Below, piece by piece: positions 36,206-48,137 of a DNA stretch of 64,000 nt (position 1 is the first letter of the stretch; every line of letters begins with the position of its first letter). The position numbers and the translations under genes were made by a program. The stretch is from Embiotoca jacksoni. Taxonomy: Eukaryota; Chordata; Actinopteri; Embiotocidae. Below the pieces are notes generated by a model that was given only the letters and a program-made list of their open reading frames with translations, had not been told where the DNA came from and made no database searches. The DNA lies in NCBI GenBank assembly GCA_022577435.1, contig JAKOON010000004.1, positions 3,061,001 through 3,125,000 of the forward strand, in the 5' to 3' direction.

Positions 36206-36239
36206 TAAAAAATAAATAAATAAATAAATAAATAAATAA
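36206..36239. repeat. (TAAA)n microsatellite
   Basis: About eight perfect AAAT/TAAA units in the tbl1x 5' intron. Confidence 0.9.
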
Positions 36240-36376
36240 GCATCTTTCACATTTCAGTAATCAAAATAAAGACGGCAGCCGAGCAATTTCTTTTTTTTTG
36301 TGTGTGTATTCATCAGAAGGACGACTGCACAAACAGGCTGTAAACACAGAGACGCACCAGTGTGGGCAATAGAAGC

Positions 36377-36390
36377 GTTGCTATGGCGAC
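36377..36390. promoter_or_regulatory. RFX X-box-like motif
   Basis: GTTGCTATGGCGAC fits the X-box pattern, with a C-to-G change relative to the ideal GGCAAC half. It lies in the tbl1x 5' intron. Confidence 0.35.
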
Positions 36391-37814
36391 CAGAGGATCT
36401 TGCTTCTCCGTCAACAGCTGCTCCTGCCACCCTAAATACCCCACCACCACCACCACCACCCCCACCCCCGCTCTCCTTGAGCTTTCCTTCCATCTGACAT
36501 CGGGGTCAAACAAACAAGGCAGACAAGTGCGCTGAAATACTGATCTTCTTTTCCAAGCCATCCGTTTGGCTGTTTCTTTACCCACAGTGCAACACAAATA
36601 CTACACACCAAAGACTTCGAAGTATGTGCGTGCATGTGTGCGTGCGTGTGTGTCCACCATGCAGCATCCACCCTGCTGCACAATTAACTCCACGCGTCTA
36701 ATACAAGTTTACAAATGTGACACGTTTCTCTTGTGAAGAGGAAGAACTGGAAAGTCTACATAACATCTGAAAGGTTTGTTATTCGCAAATGGGAAATGAA
36801 GCAAAATCTTAAATGTGTACGAGTATTCGGATCAATGGGACGCAAATACCGCATTTTATTTGAAGTACGTGCACCTTCATTTGCCAAATATGGGCGTCAC
36901 TTTATGTGGAATCATTAAAATATTTGTTTCTGAGACTATCGTTGTATAAAGGGTTAAAAATATAGTCATATCTGTTTTGTTTTTTACAGCAGGTGGATGA
37001 CATTCATGTTCAATGACCCTGTTCGTCACTGAAAGGGTTCAGACTGTGGTAGGATGTTGACTAATTTCAAGCTACAAGGAGTCGGAAATCACAAACGACG
37101 CAGCGGCAAACACAAAACTTTCACTGTCACAGATGGTTGATCATTTCCGGATCGCTGCGCTCAAAACCGAAACTCGCAAATTTCCTGAAAACAGCATTTT
37201 CCACCCGCGGCCCGGGAAACACTGTAAACAAATGAGTACAAAGAAGAACCGGCACAAACAAATAATTCCTGCAAACTTCTTAATTCCTTGAGCAGGTTTG
37301 AATCTGTCACCGAATGTCAGTTTTATAGAACGCAATGAATGACGCTCGAAGGTGTGAAAACAGGTTTGCTAACCTGTACGGCAAATTAAATATATAGTGA
37401 GGTCTGATCCACTGGAAAAAAAACGCCTGACGACAACGCACTATATCATAATAATGTAAAAATCCTTTAACACGGGCATATTTGTCCTTCTCATTGAACG
37501 TCCAACCTCATCAGCCTCATCGAGCCTGCTAAAATATATATACATTTTTTTTAAATGAGAGTATTTACATACTGTAGTATGTTAAATACAATCGTTTGAT
37601 TGACAGCCATGCTCATTGTTGCTGAGCTTAAATTACATACGCATGTCATGATGTCAAGTCAGAATATTTCCATAATCTCAATGTGATTTTTTTTTGTTGT
37701 TGTTTTTTATTGCATTAAAAATTGTACCGATAGTATTGCACACTCTTAACATACAGAACGCAATCGCTGCCGGTGGGGTTCATTCAATCGAGACAATAAC
37801 AAAGGCTGGAGCTG

Positions 37815-37826
37815 GATGACGTCATC
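37815..37826. promoter_or_regulatory. Perfect ATF/CREB palindrome
   Basis: GATGACGTCATC is a 12-base perfect palindrome containing TGACGTCA, the optimal ATF/CREB dimer site, in the tbl1x 5' intron. Confidence 0.45.
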
Positions 37827-39242
37827 AGAGAGCCGGCCACCACGGGAGTCGTCTTAAGCGTTTAAAAACAACTATTGCCGTTGATAATCGATGTTCAGCT
37901 GAACAGTTAGCTGTTGTCTCATTATTACCTATTCATCTGCTTACTGTAGTGATAATGGCACGAGTAATGAATGTGAATTTAAACCCAGTCTGCAGTGAGG
38001 CCGACTTATCGTAGCTACCAGAGATGGGCATTTCACACAAAAATACTCTTCGATTATCACTCCGAATAAATTGAGCATTAATCGACTATTAACACGAGGA
38101 CTGAGAATAAACGATATCTTGAGAACCGTGTCGACGCTTTTATGGAAAATATTGAATTTATCACTCGGTTTTCAGACAAGCGCGTGAACCTTTGTTAAAA
38201 CTATGATGTAGAAAGCTAATGAAAAGTCTAAGATGTTGATGATATCCACACCCTTCACGCTGCAGAAAATTCAATAGTACAACCTGTATCCATGCGTTTT
38301 ATAGCTCTGATGCAATAATTTATGTTCAGGTGAAACTTCCACATGCTGTTCTCTGTATGGATTTCGAGGTCTGTATGTTTTATGGAGTGTATATATTTTC
38401 TTTCACTGCTCCCTTAAAAACAAAATAAGCTTACACGGCTGAGTGAAGGTGGGGTGAAAAGCTTTAAACCGAGTGAAAATACAATATAAACCTGAAGTAA
38501 AGACGTTTCTCACTCCGGCGTGCATGTGCTTGCACAACTTCCTGAACAGTCATCCACCAGCAGTAACTGTGTCTCCACACACCTTACGTCTGAGAAACCA
38601 GATTACCAGACACGTGACGGACACATTCAAATGACGGCAAGCGGGATCACGATATCTTTCTACGTTATTAATTATAGTATTAAGAAACGGGAAAGAACCC
38701 GGTGTAGTGTGAACCCGTTGTATTCAAAACAAATGGCTTTAAAAGGAAGAGACCAGACTCATTCACAACAGAGAGGGAAGCTGGAAACTGAAATAGTGAA
38801 ATGTTTAACATCCTTAAAGGATTTGTCCCACTTGTTTTAATTGAAATACACACAACCAGGACACAGTCAAATAACTATAGCCTTCAACTAGCCAGTACTT
38901 GTATGGGCGTCATTTCAGAGTAACCACTAGTCTGCCAATTGGCTGGTAGCCCAAGCATGTCTCTTTTGGAGGGAGAGAATGGCTCACCTCCCCCCATGGC
39001 CTATCATAAATAAATACCGCTAAAGAAATATTTGGACAGCCCTATACAAAGATTTGCAGCACCACAAGGCTGACACAGGCTTTCTAAGGGACCTCTTTGC
39101 CCTACTTATGAGCCAGGGATGCATTTCTGCCTTGAACACAATCCAACACAATGTACTATGGATTTGCTGCTGTCTCTTCTGTGCCTCTAGTTTCTGAGTC
39201 CACAGTAGTTTCATTTGAATGACTTATTAAATATCAATTTAA

Positions 39243-39553
39243 AAAGGACCACTGTGCAGGATTTAGGAGAAATTACTGGGGGGAAAAAACTGGAACGACA
39301 TATTGGTAATTGCGTTTTCAGTGGGTGCCTCATCACCTTAAAACTAAGACTACAATGAGCCCTTCAAGTCTACAAAGGGAGCGGATCCTCTTTCACCGAG
39401 CACCATGTGGCCCGTTGTTCCTACAGTAGACCGACTACTAAACTTTTGCGTTTGTTGTGAGCTTCGCGGCCACCGGAGGATTGGACGAAGGGGATCTTCA
39501 CTCGGTTGTAATCAGCGACCTCGCTGCCACTAAATCTGACACACTGCTCCTTT
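39243..39553. mobile_element. Miniature TIR element (diverged, about 310 bp)
   Basis: The left end reads AAAGGACCACTGTGCAGGAT and the reverse complement of the right end reads AAAGGAGCAGTGTGTCAGAT. These are imperfect terminal inverted repeats of more than 20 bases, seen directly. TTAA occurs at both boundaries, which suits a TTAA-targeting (piggyBac-like) element, but may also belong to the TIR. The internal order (GTAATTGCGTTTTC, ACAATGAGCCCTT, GGGAGCGGATCCTC, CTACAGTAGACC, GCTTCGCGGCCACCGG) matches a dispersed fish element I recall. There is no transposase, so it is non-autonomous. Confidence 0.75.
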
Positions 39554-40410
39554 AATGCAAAACGAGGGTGACCATCGCGTGTAGGAACTACGAGTCTTTG
39601 CGTGTGTTGTAGGTCATCGGTACCGAAACCAAAGACAATACGTTTAATCTCAAATCCTGTCACAGAAGGAGAGGCAGAGCGATAACCTGAGGGCTAACGA
39701 CATTATCTAGTTATGCCGCCTGAGGACTCGGTACAAAGCTAACCGTGTCCATGTCCTGACACATTTAAATCCACAGTAAGACAATAAAAGACACTAATTA
39801 TAAAATGTTAACCAGGAACGATTCGACAGCTCTATTTAACACATGCATATATTTATTTTAATTACCCACGGTTCAAAAATTACACCATCCTCAAGAGCAA
39901 GCAATGACACATGGTAATGACTTCCGACACTAACGCAGGCATATTTAGATCAATAAACGTAAAACGTTATGATGTCCAACACAAACTCCCATTGTTCTTT
40001 AAATAGACGGCCCTAAACCTGTTTATGTAAAGACTGCAATTAGGGTTCACTGCAAGTCCTCAACTCAACTGCAAGACCAAAGCACTGGTTGAGAGCAATA
40101 TCATTACGGTAGTAATAAGAATAGTTTTGTGATCCAAAGATAGGGGGAAATAAAAGAAAGAAAATCACGTAGCATCATCGAACTTGTGTTCAGTGTAGTC
40201 CACTTTGTTCCACTGTTGTGCTTTACATCAGAAAACTCGTATACCAAAAAATGACTCATTTTATTACATCTAATTACCCAGTTTGCTCAGAATCATTCAT
40301 TTGTACAACTGATTTTGTAAAACAATTAAACTCCAAATTTAAACCACCATTAAACAGGAAAACAAATTTAATACTCAATCGCTAATATATTCAGATTTAA
40401 AAGGCCGCTC

Positions 40411-40752
40411 GAGCTGCAATGTTTAGCCGAAACATTTATGCAACTATTTTGATTATTTTTAGTCATTTGTTCATGAAATATATTAAATATTATCTGATTC
40501 CAGCTCCTTAAATGTGAATATGTTCAGGTTCCTTTAGTCCTCCGTGATAATAAACTGAATATATTTTTCTTGTGGACTGTTGGTTGGGACAAAACAAGAC
40601 ATTTTAGGCGGCACGCTGGGAAACACTGGTCAACATTTCTCACTATTTCTGACATTTTAAAGACCCAACCACCAATCAATCAATCAATCAATCAATCAAT
40701 TACTGTACAGATGAATCAGTCATGGAAATAAGCATGAGTTGCAGCTTTAAAC
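40411..40752. repeat. Dispersed teleost repeat, copy 2 (same family as 6066-6350)
   Basis: It starts with GAGCTGCAATG and ends with GAGTTGCAGCTTTAA, consistent with short inverted ends (GCTGCAA / TTGCAGC). Internal phrases are AACTATTTTGATTATTTTTA, GATTCCAGCTCCTTAAATGT, GGACTGTTGGTTGGGACAAA, ACAAGACATTTTAGGCGGC, GGGAAACACTGGTCAACATT and GACATTTTAAAGACC. An (AATC)n expansion at 40673-40700 sits where the element normally has its TTAATCGATTA run, which probably seeded it. Confidence 0.75.
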
Positions 40753-42057
40753 TCCACGCGTGACCACATTTCACAATGGAAAGGACATCAGTGATGAAAT
40801 AGTGTGTGAAAGAGCAAAAGGTCTTATTGGTCTTATTTACAGTAACATTACCATGACAACTGAAGCCACCTGATGGCGTGCATTGTCAACAACAAAACCA
40901 AAAGTCAGTTTAGGATGAGGGTGTGTGGACTGTTTCCAAATGTATTAGAAAAATGTAGATGTTTATTAATAATTGCTCTTTTTGGTTGTTGTTTTTTACA
41001 AGTGACCGCCCTATTATGTAATCAATACAGTTCCACAGAAAGACAATAAACATGAATCTGGAATTATTACCCAGGCTATGCACGCTCAACATATAAATCC
41101 ACTAGGAGACGATATAATGATGAGTAGATGTCATCCAGCGTATTTTCTACAAGTTAGTACTTCAAAAAAAAAAAGGAGACCAAAGCAGCATAAAATGTCA
41201 AATCTCACCAAAGGAGGTTTTCCCCATCGCCACTTCTTTGTTTAAAAAGGCCTCCATTGGATTTCAACAGCTGAACAAACTGATGTTATGAACAAACAAC
41301 ACACAGCCACACTAGGTCAACAAAAAAATTGGGGGCATCACTTTGCCATTAATTATTTGGGCCTGTGAAGTAGAATCAGGTTAAGACAGCATTCAAATAG
41401 CTGTTGCTGTCATCTGAATCCCTCTCATGGCTTGCTTTAACAGAGATAATAAACACTTTCATTCTCTGAGGCCGGGCGAGACGTCCTAATTGTGTCTCTG
41501 CTTGCTGTATCCCATTATTCCAGTAACGACAGAGAGCAAGCCACAGATTACTAAACGGAAATAAGGAGAATTTAAAAAGGTCACAGCCTTTCTTAAGCTC
41601 CCCTATGAGGAGGGGGGGGGGAGGAAAAAAACTGTTCAAATGAAGTGTTATGTCTTATCAGCGTGTGTTCAAGCGTCATATTGAGCAGGGTTTCTTGTGA
41701 TATCCAGCTGCTTCTTGCTCTGCTTTAAAGACACTTCCAGTTTAACATTGTAGTTGTACAGCAACGTGAACTGTCCCTTGAAACTGGTGGCAGTGTCTAG
41801 TACAGTTGAATGTCCTCCCCTCCCCCACTCATGCGCTTTCTAAGTCTGCATTGCAATATAAATATGTATTATTATTATTATTCATACATGAGTTTAAAAA
41901 AAAAAAAAAAAAATTTAAAAAATGACAAAGTGCAACTTAAATGTGTTGGATGACGTTTGTTGAGCTATCGAGGACAAAAAAAAAAAATGAAGAAACTACA
42001 GAGACCTCTAAAACTTATTGGATTTTGTGAACAACTACATAATGTAAAGAAACACTA

Positions 42058-42104
42058 TGGAGGAGGAGGAGGAGGAGGATAGATAAATAAATAAATAAAT
42101 AAAG
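42058..42104. repeat. (GGA)n and (ATAA)n microsatellites
   Basis: Seven GGA units (42058-42079) are followed directly by about five ATAA units (42083-42104). Confidence 0.9.
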
Positions 42105-42389
42105 TAGGTTGTTTGAGTATGAACAGAAAGAGGGGACATTAAAAAGACGCAAGCAGGAATTTGAACACACGTGTGGAGTCAGTGGGTGACCGAGCTACGA
42201 GCCGGCAAACCTCCTAATGAACGCCGTAATCACCCATTTCTGAAAGTCATTATCCTCATCGCATAAACCCCCCTCCTCCTCCTCCTCCACCTCCTCCTCC
42301 ACCCAGCCACCTCCTCCACCCCACACACACAGACACACATAAACCTTTTGGGTGCAGAGCAGCCTTAAAAACCGTGCCACCGGGCTTAC

Positions 42390-43200
42390 CTTGGTTGTTG
42401 TTGTTTTTTTTTTTTGTTGTTGTTGTGCGAGTGAAACTCGTGGTGTCTGCCGCCACCTCTTCCTCTTCCACAAGGAGAACCCCTCCAACTTCAGCGAGCC
42501 AGCGACGACTTTCCTCCCATTTTGATTACCGTCATATTTCAAGTTCCGACCGCGGGTGTGTGTGTGTGTGTGTGTGTGTGTGACTCACTGGCGGCTAATT
42601 TAGCTGCGCTAACAAAAAACAAAAAAAAAAGCGTGTTCGCCCAGACAACAGTCGCAACTGGCGGGTAAAAAAAAAGTTGGATTAAGCCTCCCGGGGGTTC
42701 GTGTGAGGCTGCGGGATAAAAAAAAAAAAAAAAAAACGTGGAGGAGGTGGTGGTGGTGGTGGTGGAGGAGGTGGTGGAGGAGCTTTTCAGCGTTCACTTG
42801 AGAGAGAAACAGGGAGACGTTGAGGAAAAGGCAGCGAGGCGCTGAGCGGCGGCGGCGGCGGCGGGAGAGAGATGTAGACGGAGAGCAGGAGAGAGAGAGG
42901 GGGGGGGGGGGGAGGAGGGAGGAGGAGGAGGAGAGAGAGGGGGAGGGGGGGGCTAACTGACCTTAAACCTGAATATCCAAAACATGACTAATTAATTTAA
43001 AATTAAAAATAAAAACACCCGTTTTGATGTCGCTGCGTTACTTCAGATGAATTTAAAGGTTTTTATTTTTTTATTTATTTTTTTTTTTTTTTAAATGTCA
43101 GTTTTAGTGTAAAGCACCCGGATGAACGCGCGTGTCCTCCGGAGACTCCTCCAACGGCCGAGCCGTTAAAGCGCGGTGTGTTTCCGGTCGGTGTTATAAA
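42390..43200 (-). promoter_or_regulatory. tbl1x: Probable tbl1x non-coding first exon and promoter
   Basis: In the tbl1x direction a consensus donor AAG|GTAAGC ends at 42390. Upstream of it the DNA is CpG-rich for this window, with a (CGG)n run at 42848-42864, GGA/GGT arrays and a (TG)n at 42556-42582. Near 43190-43205 the - strand has a TATTTATAA element close to an ETS-like CCGGAA, a plausible promoter for a transcript starting near 43.16 kb. No long tbl1x-like reading frame is present, so the exon would be untranslated. Exact ends are inferred. Confidence 0.45.
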
Positions 43201-43249
43201 TATAGAGAGAGTGTGTGTGTGTGGGCGCAAGATTTAAACCCCAAAATAC

Positions 43250-43251
<2 letters not shown>

Positions 43252-43282
<31 letters not shown>

Positions 43283-43378
43283 CTCCGCGCAATTAAAAAA
43301 AAAAAAAAAAAAGGCAATCGGGAAAATGGAGTCACGCCACCAAAAAAAAAAAAAAAAAAAAAAATTAAAAAAAAAAAA
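43252..43378. repeat. Long T-run / A-run pair
   Basis: T31 (43252-43282), a 12-base GC-containing spacer, then A18 (43295-43312). Two further A-runs follow at 43342-43364 and 43367-43378. The T31/A18 pair is self-complementary and could form a hairpin; assembly length errors are also likely here. Confidence 0.85.
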
Positions 43379-43947
43379 GCGCGCCCGAAGTGTTATTATC
43401 ACGGTGACGTGTTTTTTGTTCCAGTTTAACATGGTGTCTATCTGCTCCGGCCTCTGAGCCGCTTCCCCTCCCCCACGTGCCACTCCTCCTCCCCTCCTCC
43501 TCCTCCCCTCCCCTCCCCCCACGCGCCACTCTTTTTCGCCTGCCCGGTCACACAGCGGTTGATTAATTCTCCTTTCGCCTTGCTCAGTCATTCAGATTTG
43601 GAAAGTAAATAACAAGTTGACATCAGTGTGACACATTCCTCCGGTTACCGTACACGCTGCGATACGTGCGCAGCGGCATATTAAGACGGACCTTTATACG
43701 CAGCCTATAATTATATATAAGTATATACACTGGAAAAAAAAAAAAAAAAAAAAAAGAGTTAGCGACATAAATCATTGTTAAAATGAGTTTTTTTAAAATT
43801 ATTATTTTAATTTATCATTTTATTTTGAAAATAAGACACCTGTAGGGAACAATAAAAATAACTCTTAACTACACAGTGCCACTTGTTAATTTTGTGTAAA
43901 AAAAATCCTTTGTGAGCAGAAAGATTTTGTTGTTATTGTTTATTTGT

Positions 43948-43977
43948 ATATATGTGTGTATGTATACACACATATAT
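43948..43977. repeat. Cruciform-capable inverted repeat in a TATG array
   Basis: The perfect arms ATATATGTGTGTA (43948-43960) and TACACACATATAT (43965-43977) are separated by four bases. Confidence 0.8.
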
Positions 43978-46900
43978 GTGTATATATGTGTATATATGTG
44001 TGTATATATACAACCAATGTTATAATGATATCATGGGAGCATGTGATGACAAATCCATGAAGAAATATAACTAATAACAAAATTAAAATTACACCTCACC
44101 ATAGGAATAGAGCTACCATTAACTAAAAATGAGGCCTTGTCTTTTGTCCTATTTCTGAAAACGTAGGCGTTTTATCAACGAGGGAAGCAGTTCTTATTCT
44201 TCAGTTAATATCGTGCGTTTTATTGTGAAATATTTGTATTTATACTCTATGTAATGCTGACTTTGAAAATATACTGTATATGCATTAGGGCTGCGTCACA
44301 TCGCGGTACTTTATCGTGTAGTGATTTTGGATTCCATAACATTGTGATACGGCATAATTGTTTTGTCTGTTTGCGGTTTTAAAGGCTGCATTACTGTGCG
44401 GTGATGTCATTTTCTAAACTTACCAGACTGTTATTTGCCTTATTATTATTATTATCCACATTACTGAGAATTATTTATGAACTAGTATTTATACCTTCTT
44501 GGTTGGCAAATAGCATGTGTCACTTATAAATCTATAAAATATGGAAGATCCATCTCAGAGCCTCTACATGACTGTACTCTTAAAAGTCAAGACTGAAAAA
44601 CACACGCATCACAGTAAAACTGGGAAACGCAGCTCAAATATAATTTCCTCTTGGCTACATCAGTGGAGATAAAACACATTTAAAGATGAGATCTTTGAAG
44701 TCAACACTCAGCAGCACTGCAAGACAAGTCTCTTTTTAGAAAGTGACAGGATTATTACACTAAGACTTTCTTTTTTTTTTTTTTTCGAGGAAGTAAAATG
44801 TTAACAGCTGATGAAATCTCCCTGTGGGAAAATTATCTCCATTTTACTTCAACCTGAGGTCACAGTTTATCACATAATTATTCTTTTGGGTGTTTTATCT
44901 CGACAATTCACAGGTATATGACTTAACTACTGAGTTTCTGTGTAACGGATAGGAAGAGCTGCCCATGATGGCTTCCAGTTAATCATCACATTTACTGCCC
45001 CCACAATCTAGTGAGTAATCACGCACCGTCTTTAGTGCCTGAAGTTCGAGATAGCACCTCAGTTATACCTAAAATACCAATAATGAAAGGCGAAAACAGA
45101 TTTCTCAGTGTTCCCACAAGAGTTGTTAGTGACCCGCAATTTAAACGATATTTCAACACTTATTTTTCTATTTATCCAACGAAAAGACCAAAACCAGTTT
45201 GTCTGTCCCAGGAATCTTTACCCTGCATGAGGCACTCGGCCACAACCCTACTCATTACGACTGAAAATATAAATCTTTGAAATGGGAATTACAAAAACAA
45301 ATCCAGAATAATTATATCGCTTCTTTTAGACAGTGGATTAATACACATTTGGGGCTAAAACAGATGTTTTTAACGCTATGATGACATATGCGGGATTCAC
45401 ATAAAGTAAACTACAGTGCACATGTTTATCGCAACATCACGGCTTGTCGATGTGCTTTTAATATTTTAACAACAATGAGGGTATATATGGCTCAGAAGAA
45501 TACAACACTGGCATGAAAACAATGTGGTTGGTTTGGTCTTTCTATATGGGATATAAGCATCAGCAAAAGGATTCACTGGAAGAGATATCAAGAAATGATT
45601 TGAATCACCTTTCAACAAAAGAACAAATATTTTAGCTTCCATGAAATGCTATGTAAAACAGGGTTTAATTTAATAGTGTAGTGTTTTTATTCCAGTGCTC
45701 TGTAGAATCACATATTTCTCATTGTCTCAGGTGGAAGACAAAAACCGATATGGAATTTGAAAAATGAAGACTCTGCAGCGAAGTGAGTTTTATAGCTTTG
45801 TTTTTCTTTGTTTTGTTTTTCTTCATAAACGTGTCCCGAACAACAAGCCCGTATTATACATCAGCTGAACTGAATTCACCGTCACTCAAGAACCAGACCC
45901 AGAGATGCAGGAATTTCTTCACTTAATACAGCTGCTCCACCTCCATCTCTCCCCCCTCCACCCCCACTGGAAAAAAAAAAAAAAAAATCCCCTTTTGTCT
46001 AGAAAACAACCACCCATTGCGACTTTAGGACTTCTGATCCTCATACCAACCCTGTCACACTCTGCTGCGAACTGCCCGAGGTCACAGTCCGATGAAGCTG
46101 GAAGGACAGCATCGTCTGCAAATAGTAGAGCGGCACTGAAAATGCTCAAAAATTGCCCTGCAGCTTTGCAGTCAGTATCCCCCCCCCCCCCACCCACCCC
46201 CCTCCACATTTACTGTAATTTATTAAAATAACCAAAATAGTGCCGCTTTAAGTGTGCAGGCCTTATCCTGCTGTTAGCCAGTGGAAAGATCCATATCTCT
46301 CCCTACTCATGCGTATATTAACTATATTCAGGTAATCCTAATAAAAACAGATTTTCATTTTCTTCCTGTTAAATCAGCCTGTGCCATTTAAAAAAAAAAA
46401 AAAATAAATCACTCCAGCATTTAAAAAAAACAAAAAAACAAGCCTTAACATGTGCAATGTGAGCCTCGACTTCATGCTCTCTGCATGAATGCTCCACAGA
46501 CTCCTTAAATCCCTCCGCATGGCCTTTCCTCTGCACTTTCCTTGCGCTTCTATTACACGGTGTACGGTACGAGCGTTTCCTGCCATAGAGCCGAGGCCTG
46601 ACCTCCTAACAAAGAACAGGTTCAATCTGCCTCCCCTCCCACCCTCCCTCCCCTCCCCTCCCTCCCCTCTCTCTCTCCCCCCCCCCCCCCCCCCCCAACC
46701 CGGGGAAGCTGATGAGGGTCACATGACCTTTCTAGACAGCACCGAGGAGCAGTGGTAATATGTACGGGTGGGGGAAGGGCGCTTTGCGACTCTTGTTGTG
46801 TCGTTATTAGGTTGGGGAAGCGTGGGGAAAGCTCAGTCTGCAGCAGGGTGGAGGAGGGTGGAGGAGGGAGAATATCCAGCCGGATATATATTTCTCATTG

Positions 46901-48124
46901 TGTCCGTTGACATATTGGATTTAGCTCCATATAAAAAAACAAAAAAAAAACAACAACCCTGCTGCTGCTTTATTTACAATGAGAATGAGAGTTGCGTGGG
47001 CCAGACTGGAGGAAAAGGCATCCCTAGTTATGCTTTCTGTGCATGCAAATACACAAGAGACAAAAACAAAACAAGGCTTGTGTATGTGAGTGCACTGTAC
47101 TGCACCTCCCCCACTGTCCTCCTCCTCCCTCCTCCCTCCTCCTCCTCCTCCTCCCCTTCTGCAAACCATCTCTTCTAACAGCCAAGAGAGGCAGAAAGGC
47201 TTTTTTTTTCTGTGGCGAGCTGTTATGTCATAAGCCCACAGACCTATTTTTTTTTTTTTTCTCCAGACAAAGCAAACTACAGGAAGAAACATCTCTATTT
47301 TTAGCTGCAGATGTTTGTTTGGTTCCACGTCAACAACGAGAAGTTGACAAAAGAGTTTGAAGCTGCGACGAGCCTGAACGCTGTTTTATAAATTCTCTTT
47401 GGTTTTTTAAAAAAAAAAAAACAACATTTGTGTTTCTTTGGCATTCCCACACCACACCACACCACACCCCGCCGCCAAATTCAAATCCCTTTTGACCGGG
47501 ATGGCGGGAAAGCAGCAGGACAGATGTCAGAGACTTCAAGGGGTCGAGGATGAAGGTCAAAGGTTGGCGACCTGGGCAACCACCAGACTCGCCTTTCCTT
47601 TTCCTTCCCCCCTCCGGCACAATGGCAGTCAATGACTTTACAATGCTTTCTTCCTACAGTGACATTTAAATGTCTTAAGAATTCCCTCTTAAGCTCCGGA
47701 TACCTCCGGCGAAGAGAGAATATTATTTTGCCTCTTACTCGTAATGCAGTTTTTTTTTTGCCTTTCAGCTACGGCACGGTTTCAAATCTAACCGAGGCGT
47801 TGTGGGTCCTTAACAAAACGCTTAAGAACATTAAAAAAAAAAAAGTGCTCATTTCTACGCTGTTGGAAATATGCTTTTTTTTAAATTTTATTTTATTATT
47901 TTTATTTCTTATTAGTGAAAAAGTTAGGTGACACTCAAGTTAGCGTAGTGTAACGCTGGAAACAGCCCACCTGGCTCAGTGCAGATAAGAAAACAAATTC
48001 CGCCCACCGGCGTCCCTGGACCTCGGTAATTAACATCTCATTTGTTTAATTCACAATAAAGTGAAGTGCAAAGATTTACAGTTTCTTGTCAAGGGGACGA
48101 GTCACTTCCTTAGAGCCTCTGCCG

Positions 48125-48137
48125 GTTGCCTAGCAAC
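48125..48137. promoter_or_regulatory. RFX X-box, near-ideal match
   Basis: GTTGCCTAGCAAC is a textbook X-box: complementary GTTGC/GCAAC arms with a three-base centre. It lies about 5 kb upstream of the probable tbl1x promoter and 5.6 kb upstream of anos1. No start site of either gene is adjacent. Confidence 0.5.

Larger units (their letters stand above)
29340..42380 (-). other. tbl1x: Long 5' intron of tbl1x
   Basis: No coding exon was recognised on either strand in about 13 kb. It contains A/T runs, poly-G and poly-C runs, microsatellites, two dispersed repeats (39.2 and 40.4 kb), RFX X-box-like motifs and one CRE/ATF palindrome. Mixed-composition blocks near 31.2-31.7 and 32.4-32.8 kb could be regulatory. 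Large first introns with non-coding exons are usual for TBL1X. Confidence 0.5.

Noticed and set aside
36206..36239. Regularly spaced short repeats considered as a CRISPR-like array
   Set aside because: Simple tetranucleotide microsatellite in a vertebrate intron; no spacers and no cas genes.
43166..43591. 141-codon - strand open frame
   Set aside because: Phenylalanine and lysine runs from T/A homopolymers; no coding character.
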